Part shown: piece by piece, positions 1-6,946 of the stretch | Position numbering within the stretch: the first letter of the stretch is position 1 | Layout of the letters: every line of letters begins with the position of its first letter | Source: CAZTZY01 sp964617765 | Lineage (GTDB): Bacteria > Pseudomonadota > Gammaproteobacteria > Pseudomonadales > DT-91 | Length of the DNA stretch: 8,659 bases | Direction: 5' to 3' | Assembly (NCBI GenBank): GCA_964617765.1 | Contig: CAZTZY010000105.1 | Coordinates: 1-8,659 of the forward strand | Translations under genes and position numbers: made by a program | The notes under the pieces: generated by a model | What the model saw: only the letters and a program-made list of their open reading frames with translations | The model's database searches: none | What the model was told of the DNA's origin: nothing

Positions 1-339
1 AATGACAGTTATTCTGCGTTTCAATAGAAGCAATTGTTATCCCTATTGATAAATGAATGAGTTCCAGTTTGTCATACTATTCCTGAAAAATAGAACAACA
101 AGCCTATTCCCGAACCCTTGTACTCAAAAATATATCCCTTTTTGTTCTGCAAAATCTAACCGTCAATAACAAAACTTCATATTTAATTATTCTGTGCAAC
201 AAAATATGATTACTATCTAACCTCAGATGATGGCTTCTTTTATTAATCGCTATTTTTACAATAGCGTTGTCAATTCAATGACCATAATCAACACCCAGCA
301 TTGCAAGGTCTGTAAATCGGCCACTTTAAAGGAGTTAAC
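1..339. other. AT-rich non-coding region upstream of the autotransporter gene
   Basis: No open frame here has gene-like length or recognisable content, and I see no tRNA or terminator. The only clear structure is the inverted repeat at 248-266. A TATGAT hexamer at 205-210 and a TTGTCA hexamer at 267-272 resemble promoter elements, but neither has a convincing partner at 16-18 bp, so I do not commit to a promoter. The stretch ends in the ribosome-binding site AAAGGAG at 328-334, which serves the gene starting at 340. Confidence 0.6.
248..266. repeat. Inverted repeat (hairpin or operator) upstream of the autotransporter gene
   Basis: CGCTATT (248-254) and AATAGCG (260-266) form a perfect 7-bp stem around a 5-nt TTTAC loop, about 75 bp before the downstream start codon. 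No T-run follows, so it does not look like a terminator. It could be an operator or a leader hairpin of the autotransporter transcript; the sequence alone cannot decide. Confidence 0.45.
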
Positions 340-2172
340 ATGATGAACCACTTTCTTGAAATAGTTAAAATCTCACGCATACTCTATTTTACAAGTTGTT
401 TATTGGTGTTTTTTAACCTTTCACGGGCGCACGCAGAAGATGTTTATTTTACTTGTAAAAGCATAGCAAACCCGCTCACTGCTGGCTTTATTGATCAATG
501 CCTGCCTGAATCTTTGGACATTGAAATATCAGGCGTGAAAGAACTTAATGATTTTGCTGAAAGCGTCTACGATATTATCGATTCCAGTCCAAAGCTGAAT
601 TCAGACTGCTATGTGAATCCCGACTTTTCCATCGGATGTAATCTGGGCGGTAACTTGATTACTGAAGTGACAACCGGTCCCGATCCCTTCAATTTTAGTT
701 GTTCGTTATATTATGACGAAATGTCGGGGGCAGAATACTCCAGTTGCCAATTAAGCAATGCCCGATTTGAAACCGTAATGACAATGAACTGCACAAAAAA
801 TCCTGGCGCTGGAGGTACTTCTTACGACGGGGATTGCGTGTTCAAATTTGATGATACCGATATCACCAACCAAATGATTAACACTGGTCGTTTTGATGAT
901 TTATCTGAAAATGAAATCGCCATTAATGATTCTTTCTGGACTTGCCTGAATCGCATTGGCAACGACCCCATTCTTCAAGCACAATGCGATCAACTGTTTA
1001 TAGATTTTATGAATGACCGACAAACCGTATCTCAAGAGCTTATAGAGCTCATGGAAAACGTAACGCCGAAAAACACAGATATTTCGTTAGACATGAGCCT
1101 GTCTGCCATTTTCAATTCAACCCAAAATATACGCTCCAGATTAAATCAACTGCGAAATGGCCATGAAGGCAATGCCGTCAACCTGCAATTTTTTGATGGC
1201 CAGCAATGGCTGGACAAGGGCATGTTACTCGCTCAAAACTCCATTACCATGAATGACGCCAGCGCAGAAAAACCCACAAAAAATATGAGTGAGTATGGTC
1301 GCTTGGGATTATTCCTGAATGGCACTGCCATTAAATCGCAACAGCGTGCAAATACCATAGAAGATAGCCATGATGCAGACACCCAGACCATTACGCTAGG
1401 AATGGACTATCGCATTAGCGATCAATGGATTGCAGGAGCGGCTGTCAACATATCACAATCGGCTGCAGAATATGGCAACAATGCCGGAGATCTGGACAGT
1501 GATAATATTGCCATGATTATTTATGGCAGTTACTATATTGAAAACTGGTATTTCGATGCCAGCGTTAACCTGAGTAACGATTCCTATGACCAGAAACGTC
1601 ATGTAGATTGCTCGGGCTGTCCTATTCCATTTATACAAACATTCAGCTCCGATTTTTCTGGCTCCCAAACCGCCTTCTCTGCCAGTGCTGGCTATCAATG
1701 GTCACATGAGGCATGGGGCATTATTCCATTCTTGCAACTCAGTCAAGCAAAGCTAAAAACTGATGCCTATGCTGAAACACCTTCAAGCACAGGCCTGGGT
1801 TCAGGTGCCATTTATGCATTGCAAATTAGCGATCAGGCGCGAGACTCAACCTCAATAAAACTAGGCACTAACATTCAGTATGTAGTGGCGACCTCCAGAG
1901 GGGTAATCATACCCATGATAAGCCTTCATGCCGTAGAAGAGCTGGACGATAGCACCAACGTAGTCACGGGTCGTTTTGTGGGTAATATTGCTACCGATGC
2001 AGGCTTTAACCTGACGACGAACGATGCGGATAAAAAGTACTATATCATTGGCGCCGGCTTTAATTTTCAGTTGAAAAATGGTAATGCGGGTTTTATCAAT
2101 ATCCAAAGCACCGAAGCATACGATGATCTTAGCCAGATTCAATACACCGCAGGATGGCGCTGGGAGATCTAA
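340..2172 (+). CDS. Autotransporter beta-barrel protein with cysteine-rich passenger
   Basis: Probably an outer-membrane protein whose N-terminal passenger is exported or surface-exposed through a C-terminal beta barrel (type V secretion style). Residues 1-32 form a signal peptide: charged start, hydrophobic stretch 14-27, and AHA cleavage motif before E33. Residues 33 to about 310 are the passenger, with ten cysteines (39, 54, 90, 100, 121, 136, 151, 166, 202, 216). About 318-610 looks like an autotransporter barrel: a YGRLGLFLNG start, alternating amphipathic strands, many aromatics and glycines, and the end GWRWEI. The final residue is Ile rather than the usual Phe or Trp. Two further cysteines (424, 427) sit in a predicted loop. 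AAAGGAG at 328-334 lies 5 nt before the first ATG and 8 nt before the second (343), so either could start. The passenger's function is unknown. It converges with thiI and stands alone. The barrel assignment is by pattern, not by a search. Confidence 0.82.
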   Translation: MMNHFLEIVKISRILYFTSCLLVFFNLSRAHAEDVYFTCKSIANPLTAGFIDQCLPESLDIEISGVKELNDFAESVYDIIDSSPKLNSDCYVNPDFSIGCNLGGNLITEVTTGPDPFNFSCSLYYDEMSGAEYSSCQLSNARFETVMTMNCTKNPGAGGTSYDGDCVFKFDDTDITNQMINTGRFDDLSENEIAINDSFWTCLNRIGNDPILQAQCDQLFIDFMNDRQTVSQELIELMENVTPKNTDISLDMSLSAIFNSTQNIRSRLNQLRNGHEGNAVNLQFFDGQQWLDKGMLLAQNSITMNDASAEKPTKNMSEYGRLGLFLNGTAIKSQQRANTIEDSHDADTQTITLGMDYRISDQWIAGAAVNISQSAAEYGNNAGDLDSDNIAMIIYGSYYIENWYFDASVNLSNDSYDQKRHVDCSGCPIPFIQTFSSDFSGSQTAFSASAGYQWSHEAWGIIPFLQLSQAKLKTDAYAETPSSTGLGSGAIYALQISDQARDSTSIKLGTNIQYVVATSRGVIIPMISLHAVEELDDSTNVVTGRFVGNIATDAGFNLTTNDADKKYYIIGAGFNFQLKNGNAGFINIQSTEAYDDLSQIQYTAGWRWEI

Positions 2173-3638
2173 TTATTGGGCACATGATGTGGCGGTCGGT
2201 AAACCGCCACATTATATCCTTCTTCAAGCAAATGCGCCGCATGCAGACGACTCATTACCCCTTTCGAACAATACAATAAATAACGTTTTTCTTTAGCCAA
2301 TTCAGCAAATGCAACATGTAATTTATAAAAGGGAATATGCTCAATATTCTGCCCTGCCAATATCAATGGCCTGCGCTCCTGCTCTTCATTACTGCGCACA
2401 TCAATAATCACTGAATCAGGCAATGGAACTGCCAGAATCTCAACATCCACCGGGTTATTACTTTGCAATGCCATTTCATCTATATTAATAAACTGCGCAC
2501 GCGCCAAGACATCATCCAGCAATGCCATATTAAAATGCTCTTCTTCTGCCAGGATTTTCCCAATTCTTGCTTTCGTGGTTGGCTTTACTGAAATAACTCC
2601 ACAATATTCCGGCATATGTTCGGCAAATTCAAAAGTGCCAATTTTTCTGGCGATACGTATGATTTCTTCTTTATCGCTGGCAATCAGCGGCCTTAATACC
2701 AGTGTATTGGTCACGCTATCAATGACACTCAAATTGGTCAGAGTCTGGCTTGACACCTGGGCAATGGCCTCACCCGTGACTAACGCTTTTATTTCCATCT
2801 GCGCCGCAAGCCTTTCCGCGGCACGCAACATCATTCTTTTAAGAATAACGCCCATTTGAGAATTATCCACTTTCTCCAGAATCTCCGCTACAACAGGCTC
2901 AAACGGTACCGATATAAATTTAATTCGCCGGCCAGCACCAAATTTTTGCCATAAATAATAAGCGACTTCCTTAACACCTAACTCATGCTCCCTGCCGCCT
3001 AAATTAAAGAAACAAAAATGCGTAGGCGACCCGCGCTTCATCATCAGATAACTGGCTACTGGCGAATCAAAGCCCCCTGAAATCAATGACAATACCGGCT
3101 CCACTTCACCCAAAGGAAATCCACCCAGACCTTCATTACGATTTTTTACTACATGCAAGGTGTTATCACGTATCTCTATAAAAACAGTGACTTCAGGATG
3201 ATGCAAATCGACACCCGCTGATTGAGAATTTTCAAGTAAATAACCACCGACATATTGCTCCACCTGATGTGATGTATAGTCATGCTTGCCCACTCGCTTG
3301 CACCGCACAACAAATCGCATATGAGTCAATTTTTCCTTGTATGCTTCGAGAGTTTTTTCACAGATATCATCAAGACTGGAAAATTCATATTCAGCCACTT
3401 CAAGAATGAGTGATATGCCTGATGTATTTTTTAGTACCGCTAAAGCCTCCTGCCCAACCTCAATTGAATTATCTTTCAATTCAACCGTAATTTTATCCCA
3501 ATCCATTTTCACTCTTACCTTAGGGTCAATAGGACGTAACGTTGAAATCAGGTTATCCTGCAAGCGCCTGCTCATTTGTTTACGCACAGGTTTGCTTTTA
3601 ATAATAATTTCAGGAAAGAATTTGATGACGAACAACAT
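2169..3638 (-). CDS. thiI: tRNA uridine 4-sulfurtransferase ThiI with rhodanese domain
   Basis: ThiI makes 4-thiouridine at position 8 of tRNA using ATP and persulfide sulfur from IscS, and in enterobacteria also supplies sulfur for the thiamine thiazole. The 489-aa product aligns by eye with E. coli ThiI (482 aa) throughout. It has an N-terminal ferredoxin-like/THUMP region (about 1-165), a PP-loop SGGFDS at 187-192 for adenylation, Cys346 in MPEYCGVIS, and a C-terminal rhodanese domain (about 400-480) with persulfide Cys457 in YCSKGVMSR. Both cysteines known to matter are present, so it should be active. I chose the ATG at 3638 because MLFVIKFFPEI matches the family N-terminus. An in-frame TTG at 3677 would add 13 unrelated residues and lies upstream of the likely transcription start. 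Only a weak AGAG precedes the ATG. Seven residues (PHHVPNN) follow the usual YRP end. The gene is divergent from glnA. Confidence 0.97.
   Translation of the reverse strand: MLFVIKFFPEIIIKSKPVRKQMSRRLQDNLISTLRPIDPKVRVKMDWDKITVELKDNSIEVGQEALAVLKNTSGISLILEVAEYEFSSLDDICEKTLEAYKEKLTHMRFVVRCKRVGKHDYTSHQVEQYVGGYLLENSQSAGVDLHHPEVTVFIEIRDNTLHVVKNRNEGLGGFPLGEVEPVLSLISGGFDSPVASYLMMKRGSPTHFCFFNLGGREHELGVKEVAYYLWQKFGAGRRIKFISVPFEPVVAEILEKVDNSQMGVILKRMMLRAAERLAAQMEIKALVTGEAIAQVSSQTLTNLSVIDSVTNTLVLRPLIASDKEEIIRIARKIGTFEFAEHMPEYCGVISVKPTTKARIGKILAEEEHFNMALLDDVLARAQFINIDEMALQSNNPVDVEILAVPLPDSVIIDVRSNEEQERRPLILAGQNIEHIPFYKLHVAFAELAKEKRYLLYCSKGVMSRLHAAHLLEEGYNVAVYRPPHHVPNN
2187..2212 (+). terminator. Candidate terminator hairpin after the autotransporter gene
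   Basis: ATGTGGCGGT (2187-2196) pairs perfectly with ACCGCCACAT (2203-2212) around a 6-nt CGGTAA loop, beginning 15 nt after the stop. The sequence following on the + strand is TATATCCTTCTT, only moderately T-rich, so termination may be incomplete. The hairpin lies entirely inside the 3' coding end of thiI on the other strand; no T-run follows it in the thiI direction. Confidence 0.6.
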
Positions 3639-3667
3639 AATAAACACTCTGGATATTAAATTTTTTA

Positions 3668-3676
3668 AGTATACCA
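3668..3676 (-). promoter_or_regulatory. Extended -10 promoter for thiI
   Basis: On the minus strand this reads TGGTATACT, an extended -10 (TGn plus TATACT, one mismatch to TATAAT), 30 nt before the thiI ATG. Transcription would begin near 3661. No good -35 lies at 16-18 bp, as expected for an extended -10 promoter. The -35 region coincides with NtrC-like site 1 (3686-3702), so this promoter may be sensitive to NtrC. Confidence 0.6.
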
Positions 3677-3685
3677 AAATAAAAA

Positions 3686-3702
3686 TGCATTATTTTGGTG
3701 CA
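3686..3702 (+). promoter_or_regulatory. NtrC binding site 1 (distal enhancer of glnA)
   Basis: TGCATTATTTTGGTGCA matches the 17-bp NtrC (GlnG) palindrome TGCAC-N7-GGTGCA with one deviation in the left half-site. Its centre is near -151 relative to the predicted sigma-54 start at 3845, and 33 bp (about three helical turns) from site 2. E. coli glnA has a similar pair centred at -140 and -108 (established). Confidence 0.85.
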
Positions 3703-3718
3703 ACTCATAAAGTCTTTA

Positions 3719-3735
3719 CGCACCAATATGGAGCG
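3719..3735 (+). promoter_or_regulatory. NtrC binding site 2 (proximal enhancer of glnA)
   Basis: CGCACCAATATGGAGCG is an imperfect 17-bp NtrC palindrome: the left half GCACCA is canonical and the right half TGGAGCG is degenerate. Its centre is near -118 to the predicted sigma-54 start. It lies on the same helix face as site 1, which would favour cooperative binding of phosphorylated NtrC. Confidence 0.75.
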
Positions 3736-3818
3736 ACAGAAAAATCAGCATTCCTTTTCATTTCGATGGGCTTTTAAAAACATATCGTATTTCAATAACC
3801 TACAGAAAAGCTAATTTT

Positions 3819-3834
3819 TGGCACATATCCTGCA
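3819..3834 (+). promoter_or_regulatory. Sigma-54 (RpoN) promoter of glnA
   Basis: TGGCACATATCCTGCA fits the -24/-12 consensus TGGCACRNNNNTTGCW at every defined position but one (C for the first T of TTGC). GG-to-GC spacing is correct. The predicted start is about 3845, giving a leader of roughly 163 nt. Together with the two NtrC sites upstream, it is the nitrogen-limitation promoter of glnA. Confidence 0.92.
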
Positions 3835-3914
3835 ATTCAGTTTTTAGTCTGAACCAGCCCATATTTATATTGGCTGCATAGCGGTAAAAAACTAGATTCC
3901 CGAAACAATCTGTT

Positions 3915-3920
3915 TATAAT
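3915..3920 (+). promoter_or_regulatory. Sigma-70 -10 box, second glnA promoter
   Basis: TATAAT is a perfect -10 hexamer, with predicted start near 3927 and a leader of about 80 nt. The -35 position is poor (CTAGAT at 17 bp). The octamer CTAGATTC occurs on both sides of it, at 3892-3899 and 3930-3937. It could give basal glnA transcription, as glnAp1 does in E. coli, but here it lies downstream of the sigma-54 promoter rather than upstream. Confidence 0.5.
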
Positions 3921-3939
3921 CGTGCGGTTCTAGATTCTT

Positions 3940-3977
3940 GCTGGCTAGCCAGCTTAAAACACCTTGGCTGCGCAGCC
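3940..3977 (+). repeat. Two tandem palindromic hairpins in the glnA leader
   Basis: GCTGGCTAGCCAGC (3940-3953) and GGCTGCGCAGCC (3966-3977) are perfect palindromes 12 nt apart. Each is preceded by TTG or TTGG-like sequence and followed by a TAAAA tract, so the pair looks like a diverged direct repeat. Both lie in the leader of transcripts from either predicted glnA promoter, ending 20 nt before the Shine-Dalgarno. As RNA they form short GC-rich stem-loops. They could be a dimeric-regulator operator or an mRNA-stabilising or attenuating element. Confidence 0.7.
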
Positions 3978-4007
3978 TAAAAACCTATTTAAACCCGGAG
4001 GACAATC

Positions 4008-5414
4008 ATGTCGAATACTATAAAACTCATTAAAGAAAGCGAAGCCAAATGGGCTGATTTACGTTTTACCGATACTATTGGTAAAGAGCAACACGTAACC
4101 ATTCCCGCCAAAGACGTCACCGAAAAATTTTTCGAAGAAGGAAAAATGTTTGACGGTTCTTCAATCTCTGGCTGGAAAGGCATTAATGAGTCCGACATGA
4201 TCCTTATGCCTGATGATGATGCTTCTTTAGTTGATCCTTTCACTGACGAATCCACTGTTATCGTTCGTTGTACTGTAGTTGATCCAATCAGCGGCGAAGG
4301 CTATAACCGCGATCCACGCTCTGTAGGTGCCCGCGCAGAAGTTTACCTGAAATCGACCGGCATCGCAGATAGCGCACTGTTTGGCCCAGAACCAGAATTC
4401 TTCATTTTTGATTCTATCAAATGGCACAACAACATTTCTGGCGCAAGCTACGAAATCCATTCAGAAGAAGCTGCATGGTCTTCTGGCAAAGATTTCCCTG
4501 AAGGCAATACTGGCCATCGTCCAGTAGTAAAAGGCGGTTATTTCCCGGTTCCACCGGTTGACAGCTTGCACGATCTGCGTGGCGCTATGTGTAACGCGAT
4601 GGAATCCATGAATCTGGTTATCGAAGTTCATCACCATGAAGTTGCTACTGCCGGCCAATGCGAAATCGGCGTTGGTCCAAACACCCTGGTGAAGAAAGCT
4701 GACGAAGTTCAGGTACTGAAATACTGCGTGCACAATGTAGCTCACTCATACGGCAAAACTGCTACTTTCATGCCTAAGCCATTAATCGGCGACAACGGCA
4801 GCGGTATGCACGTTCACCAATCATTGAGCAAAGGCGGCACCAACATTTTCTCAGGTAACGCTTACCACAACCTGTCTGAAACTGCCCTGTACTACATCGG
4901 CGGCATCATCAAACATGCTCGTGCAATCAATGCGTTTACCAATCCTTCAACCAACTCTTACAAGCGTCTGGTACCAGGCTTTGAAGCTCCCGTTATGTTG
5001 GCTTACTCAGCACGTAACCGTTCTGCTTCTATCCGTATCCCGTTTGTTGGTTCAAGCCCTAAAGCAGCACGTCTTGAAGTTCGCTTCCCTGATCCAGCTG
5101 CTAACCCTTACCTGGCATTCTCTGCCATGTTGATGGCTGGTCTTGATGGCATCAAAAACAAAATCCATCCTGGCGATCCAGCGGATAAAGACTTGTATGA
5201 CCTGCCCGCTGAAGAAGCATTGGCTATTCCTACAGTTTCATCCAGTCTTGAGCAATCACTGGATGCATTGAACGCTGATCGTGCATTCTTGACCGCGGGC
5301 GGAGTATTCGATGACGACATGATTGATGCTTATATCGAACTGAAAAGAAAAGATATTCAACGCGTTAATATGACTCCACATCCAGTAGAGTTTGAAATGT
5401 ACTATAGCTGCTAA
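4008..5414 (+). CDS. glnA: Glutamine synthetase, type I (GSI-beta)
   Basis: Catalyses ATP-dependent condensation of glutamate and ammonia to glutamine; cytoplasmic dodecamer in this family. The 468-aa length is that of enterobacterial GlnA (469 aa). Visible landmarks are MFDGSS at 47-52, FGPEPEFF at 125-132 with metal-ligand glutamates, the ATP/metal segment KPLIGDNGSGMHVHQS at 257-272, the glutamate-flap PGFEAPV at 323-329 and NRSASIRIP at 337-345. LYDLP carries Tyr397, the adenylylation site used by GlnE, so activity control by the GlnB/GlnE cascade is expected (known for the family). The start is fixed by GGAGGA at 3997-4002, 5 nt before ATG. Transcription is likely from the sigma-54/NtrC promoter plus a sigma-70 promoter. 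The divergent neighbour is thiI. A gene such as ntrB, often downstream, is not seen because an integrative element follows. Confidence 0.99.
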   Translation: MSNTIKLIKESEAKWADLRFTDTIGKEQHVTIPAKDVTEKFFEEGKMFDGSSISGWKGINESDMILMPDDDASLVDPFTDESTVIVRCTVVDPISGEGYNRDPRSVGARAEVYLKSTGIADSALFGPEPEFFIFDSIKWHNNISGASYEIHSEEAAWSSGKDFPEGNTGHRPVVKGGYFPVPPVDSLHDLRGAMCNAMESMNLVIEVHHHEVATAGQCEIGVGPNTLVKKADEVQVLKYCVHNVAHSYGKTATFMPKPLIGDNGSGMHVHQSLSKGGTNIFSGNAYHNLSETALYYIGGIIKHARAINAFTNPSTNSYKRLVPGFEAPVMLAYSARNRSASIRIPFVGSSPKAARLEVRFPDPAANPYLAFSAMLMAGLDGIKNKIHPGDPADKDLYDLPAEEALAIPTVSSSLEQSLDALNADRAFLTAGGVFDDDMIDAYIELKRKDIQRVNMTPHPVEFEMYYSC

Positions 5415-5420
5415 TACACG

Positions 5421-5438
5421 GATGGGTTTACACCCATC
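5421..5438 (+). repeat. Hairpin just after the glnA stop
   Basis: GATGGGT (5421-5427) pairs perfectly with ACCCATC (5432-5438) around a 4-nt TTAC loop, 6 nt after the stop. No T-tract follows, so it is not itself a terminator. It may protect the glnA mRNA 3' end or act with the terminator at 5454-5488. Confidence 0.65.
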
Positions 5439-5453
5439 TCTAGCAGTCCCAAG

Positions 5454-5488
5454 AACCCGCATAAGCTATTGTTTTTGCGGGTTTTTTT
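5454..5488 (+). terminator. Intrinsic terminator of glnA
   Basis: AACCCGCA (5454-5461) and TGCGGGTT (5476-5483) form an 8-bp GC-cored stem with a 14-nt loop, ending in seven consecutive T residues (5482-5488). This is a textbook Rho-independent terminator and isolates glnA from the integrase gene. Confidence 0.92.
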
Positions 5489-5501
5489 ATGCAGATTCGT
5501 C

Positions 5502-5522
5502 CAATCCAATCCCAAGCAATCC
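5502..5522 (+). repeat. Three CAATCC hexamers between the glnA terminator and integrase promoter
   Basis: CAATCC occurs at 5502-5507, 5507-5512 and 5517-5522, a spacing of 5 and 10 bp, so the first and third lie about one and a half helical turns apart and the last two one turn apart. Short repeats of this kind near an integrase gene can be arm-type integrase sites, but this role is only inferred. Confidence 0.3.
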
Positions 5523-5530
5523 CTCAAAAC

Positions 5531-5559
5531 TTGCCCCTCATTGTGTACCCTGCTAGTAT
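5531..5559 (+). promoter_or_regulatory. Sigma-70 promoter of the integrase gene
   Basis: TTGCCC (5531-5536) and TAGTAT (5554-5559) are separated by exactly 17 bp, and the -10 is preceded by TGC, making an extended -10. Each hexamer matches consensus at 4 of 6 positions. Predicted start is near 5566, giving a leader of about 29 nt. Confidence 0.6.
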
Positions 5560-5594
5560 CAAAAAAAGGAAATATATAAAAATAGGGGGCAAAA

Positions 5595-6878
5595 ATGGCT
5601 TTAACTGACGCTACATGCAGTACCGCAAAAGCTACTGGCAAAGAATATGAAAAACCCGACAAAGATGCCTTATGTCTTGTTGTTCGAAAAAAAGGAACGA
5701 GGCTATGGCGCTATCAATTTCGGATCAACCGCATTAAAGACAAAATAAGCTACGGCAATTACCCTGAAATCAGCCTTGATAACGCCCGAAAGCTCCATTA
5801 TGTCGCCCGACAGTTGGTTGAACTAGGTCGAAATCCCAAGGAAGTTCTAAACAACAGCATTGCGAAACAGTTGGTACTTGAAGGTCATAGCCTTAAAGAA
5901 ATTGAAGCCCATATTGCACAAATAAATAAAGAAACGGCATTAAAAAACCGCATGACATTTGGTGAAGCTGCATCTCGCTACAAAAGTGAGTATGTAGACA
6001 GGAAATGGAAAAATCCAAACAAAGGCTGGTCACCCGTCAGAGTACATTTACTGCCTAATTTCGAGAATTTTGCATTGGATGACCTTTCCGACACTGTATT
6101 ACGTGAAACCCTTATAACTGTTAGAGAACTCCGAGGGGAGCAGGCTGCTCTTCATGCATATGGCTGGGCTAGAGTTATATATGATTATGCGCTTGAGGCT
6201 AAATGGTGTACGACAAATCCGGCTCGACAAATAAAGCCTTCTCGCATTGGCACTAGAAAGAAACGCGACCGATTCCTTACGCTTCCAGAGGTCAAAAGAT
6301 ACTTAATTGCCATTTACCAATCCAGTTCATATTTGGGTTATAAATTGGCTTTGCATTTGTTACTCATGCTAGGGTTAAGGAAAAACGAAATATGCGGTGC
6401 TAATTGGAGCGAATTTGATTTAAACACTGGGCAATGGACAATACCCGGAATCCGCATGAAAGGTAAAAAAACTCATACAGTAATGCTTCCAAAGCAAGCG
6501 ATAGCAATGTTTGAAGAATTGAAAAGATTAGGCTGCGGAAGCGAATGGGTATTACCCATGCGTACAAATGCCGGAAGACCAATGGGTGGTGATCGCGTTG
6601 ATACTACGCATGAGGCAGCTCTTCTAGCAGCCAATATACTCGATTACCACATACACGACCATCGCCACACTATCAGCACTCAATTGCGCGAAAAAGGGCA
6701 TTACCATGAAATCGTTGAATTAATTCTCAGCCATCCAGTACCGGGATTAGCTGGCAACTATGCTCATGTAGAATATCTCTCACAACGAAAAATAATTCTT
6801 CAAGACTGGGCCGACTTACTTGACGAAATAATGAAGGAAAATACTGTTATATACGCTACCTTCAAAACTGACATTTAA
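5595..6878 (+). CDS. P4-type tyrosine integrase
   Basis: Site-specific recombinase that integrates and excises the element. The 427-aa protein begins with an arm-DNA-binding domain of the DUF4102 type (about 1-85; RLWRYQFRI...SYGNYPEISLDNAR), followed by a core-binding region (about 118-210, TFGEAASRYK to CTTNPARQIKPSR) and the catalytic domain (about 224-412). The expected catalytic set is complete: Arg262 (MLGLRKNE), a lysine in RMKGKK (289-292), His354 and Arg357 in IHDHRHT, His380 in ILSH, and nucleophile Tyr389 in GNYAH. It should therefore be active. The ATG at 5595 is preceded by AGGGGG (5584-5589), 5 nt away. The gene lies about 106 bp after the glnA terminator, the usual position next to attL. 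The linker at about 86-117 is longer than I would expect. Target site is not identifiable from the protein. Confidence 0.95.
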   Translation: MALTDATCSTAKATGKEYEKPDKDALCLVVRKKGTRLWRYQFRINRIKDKISYGNYPEISLDNARKLHYVARQLVELGRNPKEVLNNSIAKQLVLEGHSLKEIEAHIAQINKETALKNRMTFGEAASRYKSEYVDRKWKNPNKGWSPVRVHLLPNFENFALDDLSDTVLRETLITVRELRGEQAALHAYGWARVIYDYALEAKWCTTNPARQIKPSRIGTRKKRDRFLTLPEVKRYLIAIYQSSSYLGYKLALHLLLMLGLRKNEICGANWSEFDLNTGQWTIPGIRMKGKKTHTVMLPKQAIAMFEELKRLGCGSEWVLPMRTNAGRPMGGDRVDTTHEAALLAANILDYHIHDHRHTISTQLREKGHYHEIVELILSHPVPGLAGNYAHVEYLSQRKIILQDWADLLDEIMKENTVIYATFKTDI

Positions 6879-6946
6879 ACATCATTTGTAGCATCTAGGG
6901 CGGCCACCCGAAAGCAGATAACCCTTGTCTGTTGATGCTGCAATAC

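Noticed and set aside
2324..2338. A 15-bp exact match, TATAAAAGGGAATAT, between thiI and 7654-7668
   Set aside because: The thiI copy is inside conserved coding sequence and flanks do not match; in AT-rich DNA a 15-bp match is weak, so I do not take it as att sites.
3639..3677. Upstream TTG start of thiI at 3677
   Set aside because: The extra 13 residues do not resemble ThiI, and the start lies upstream of the predicted transcription start; ATG at 3638 matches the family N-terminus.
3337..3777. A 146-codon + strand frame opposite thiI and across its promoter
   Set aside because: It lies antisense to clearly conserved ThiI codons, has no ribosome-binding site and runs over the NtrC sites; it is a shadow frame.
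5421..5438. The GATGGGT/ACCCATC hairpin as the glnA terminator
   Set aside because: No T-tract follows; the structure at 5454-5488 has one and is the better call.
5415..5594. tRNA gene as integration target
   Set aside because: No cloverleaf or T-arm-like sequence is visible on either strand in the glnA-integrase interval.
5411..5662. An 83-codon minus-strand frame across the glnA terminator and integrase start
   Set aside because: It contains the terminator stem and the integrase promoter and shows no protein-like conservation.
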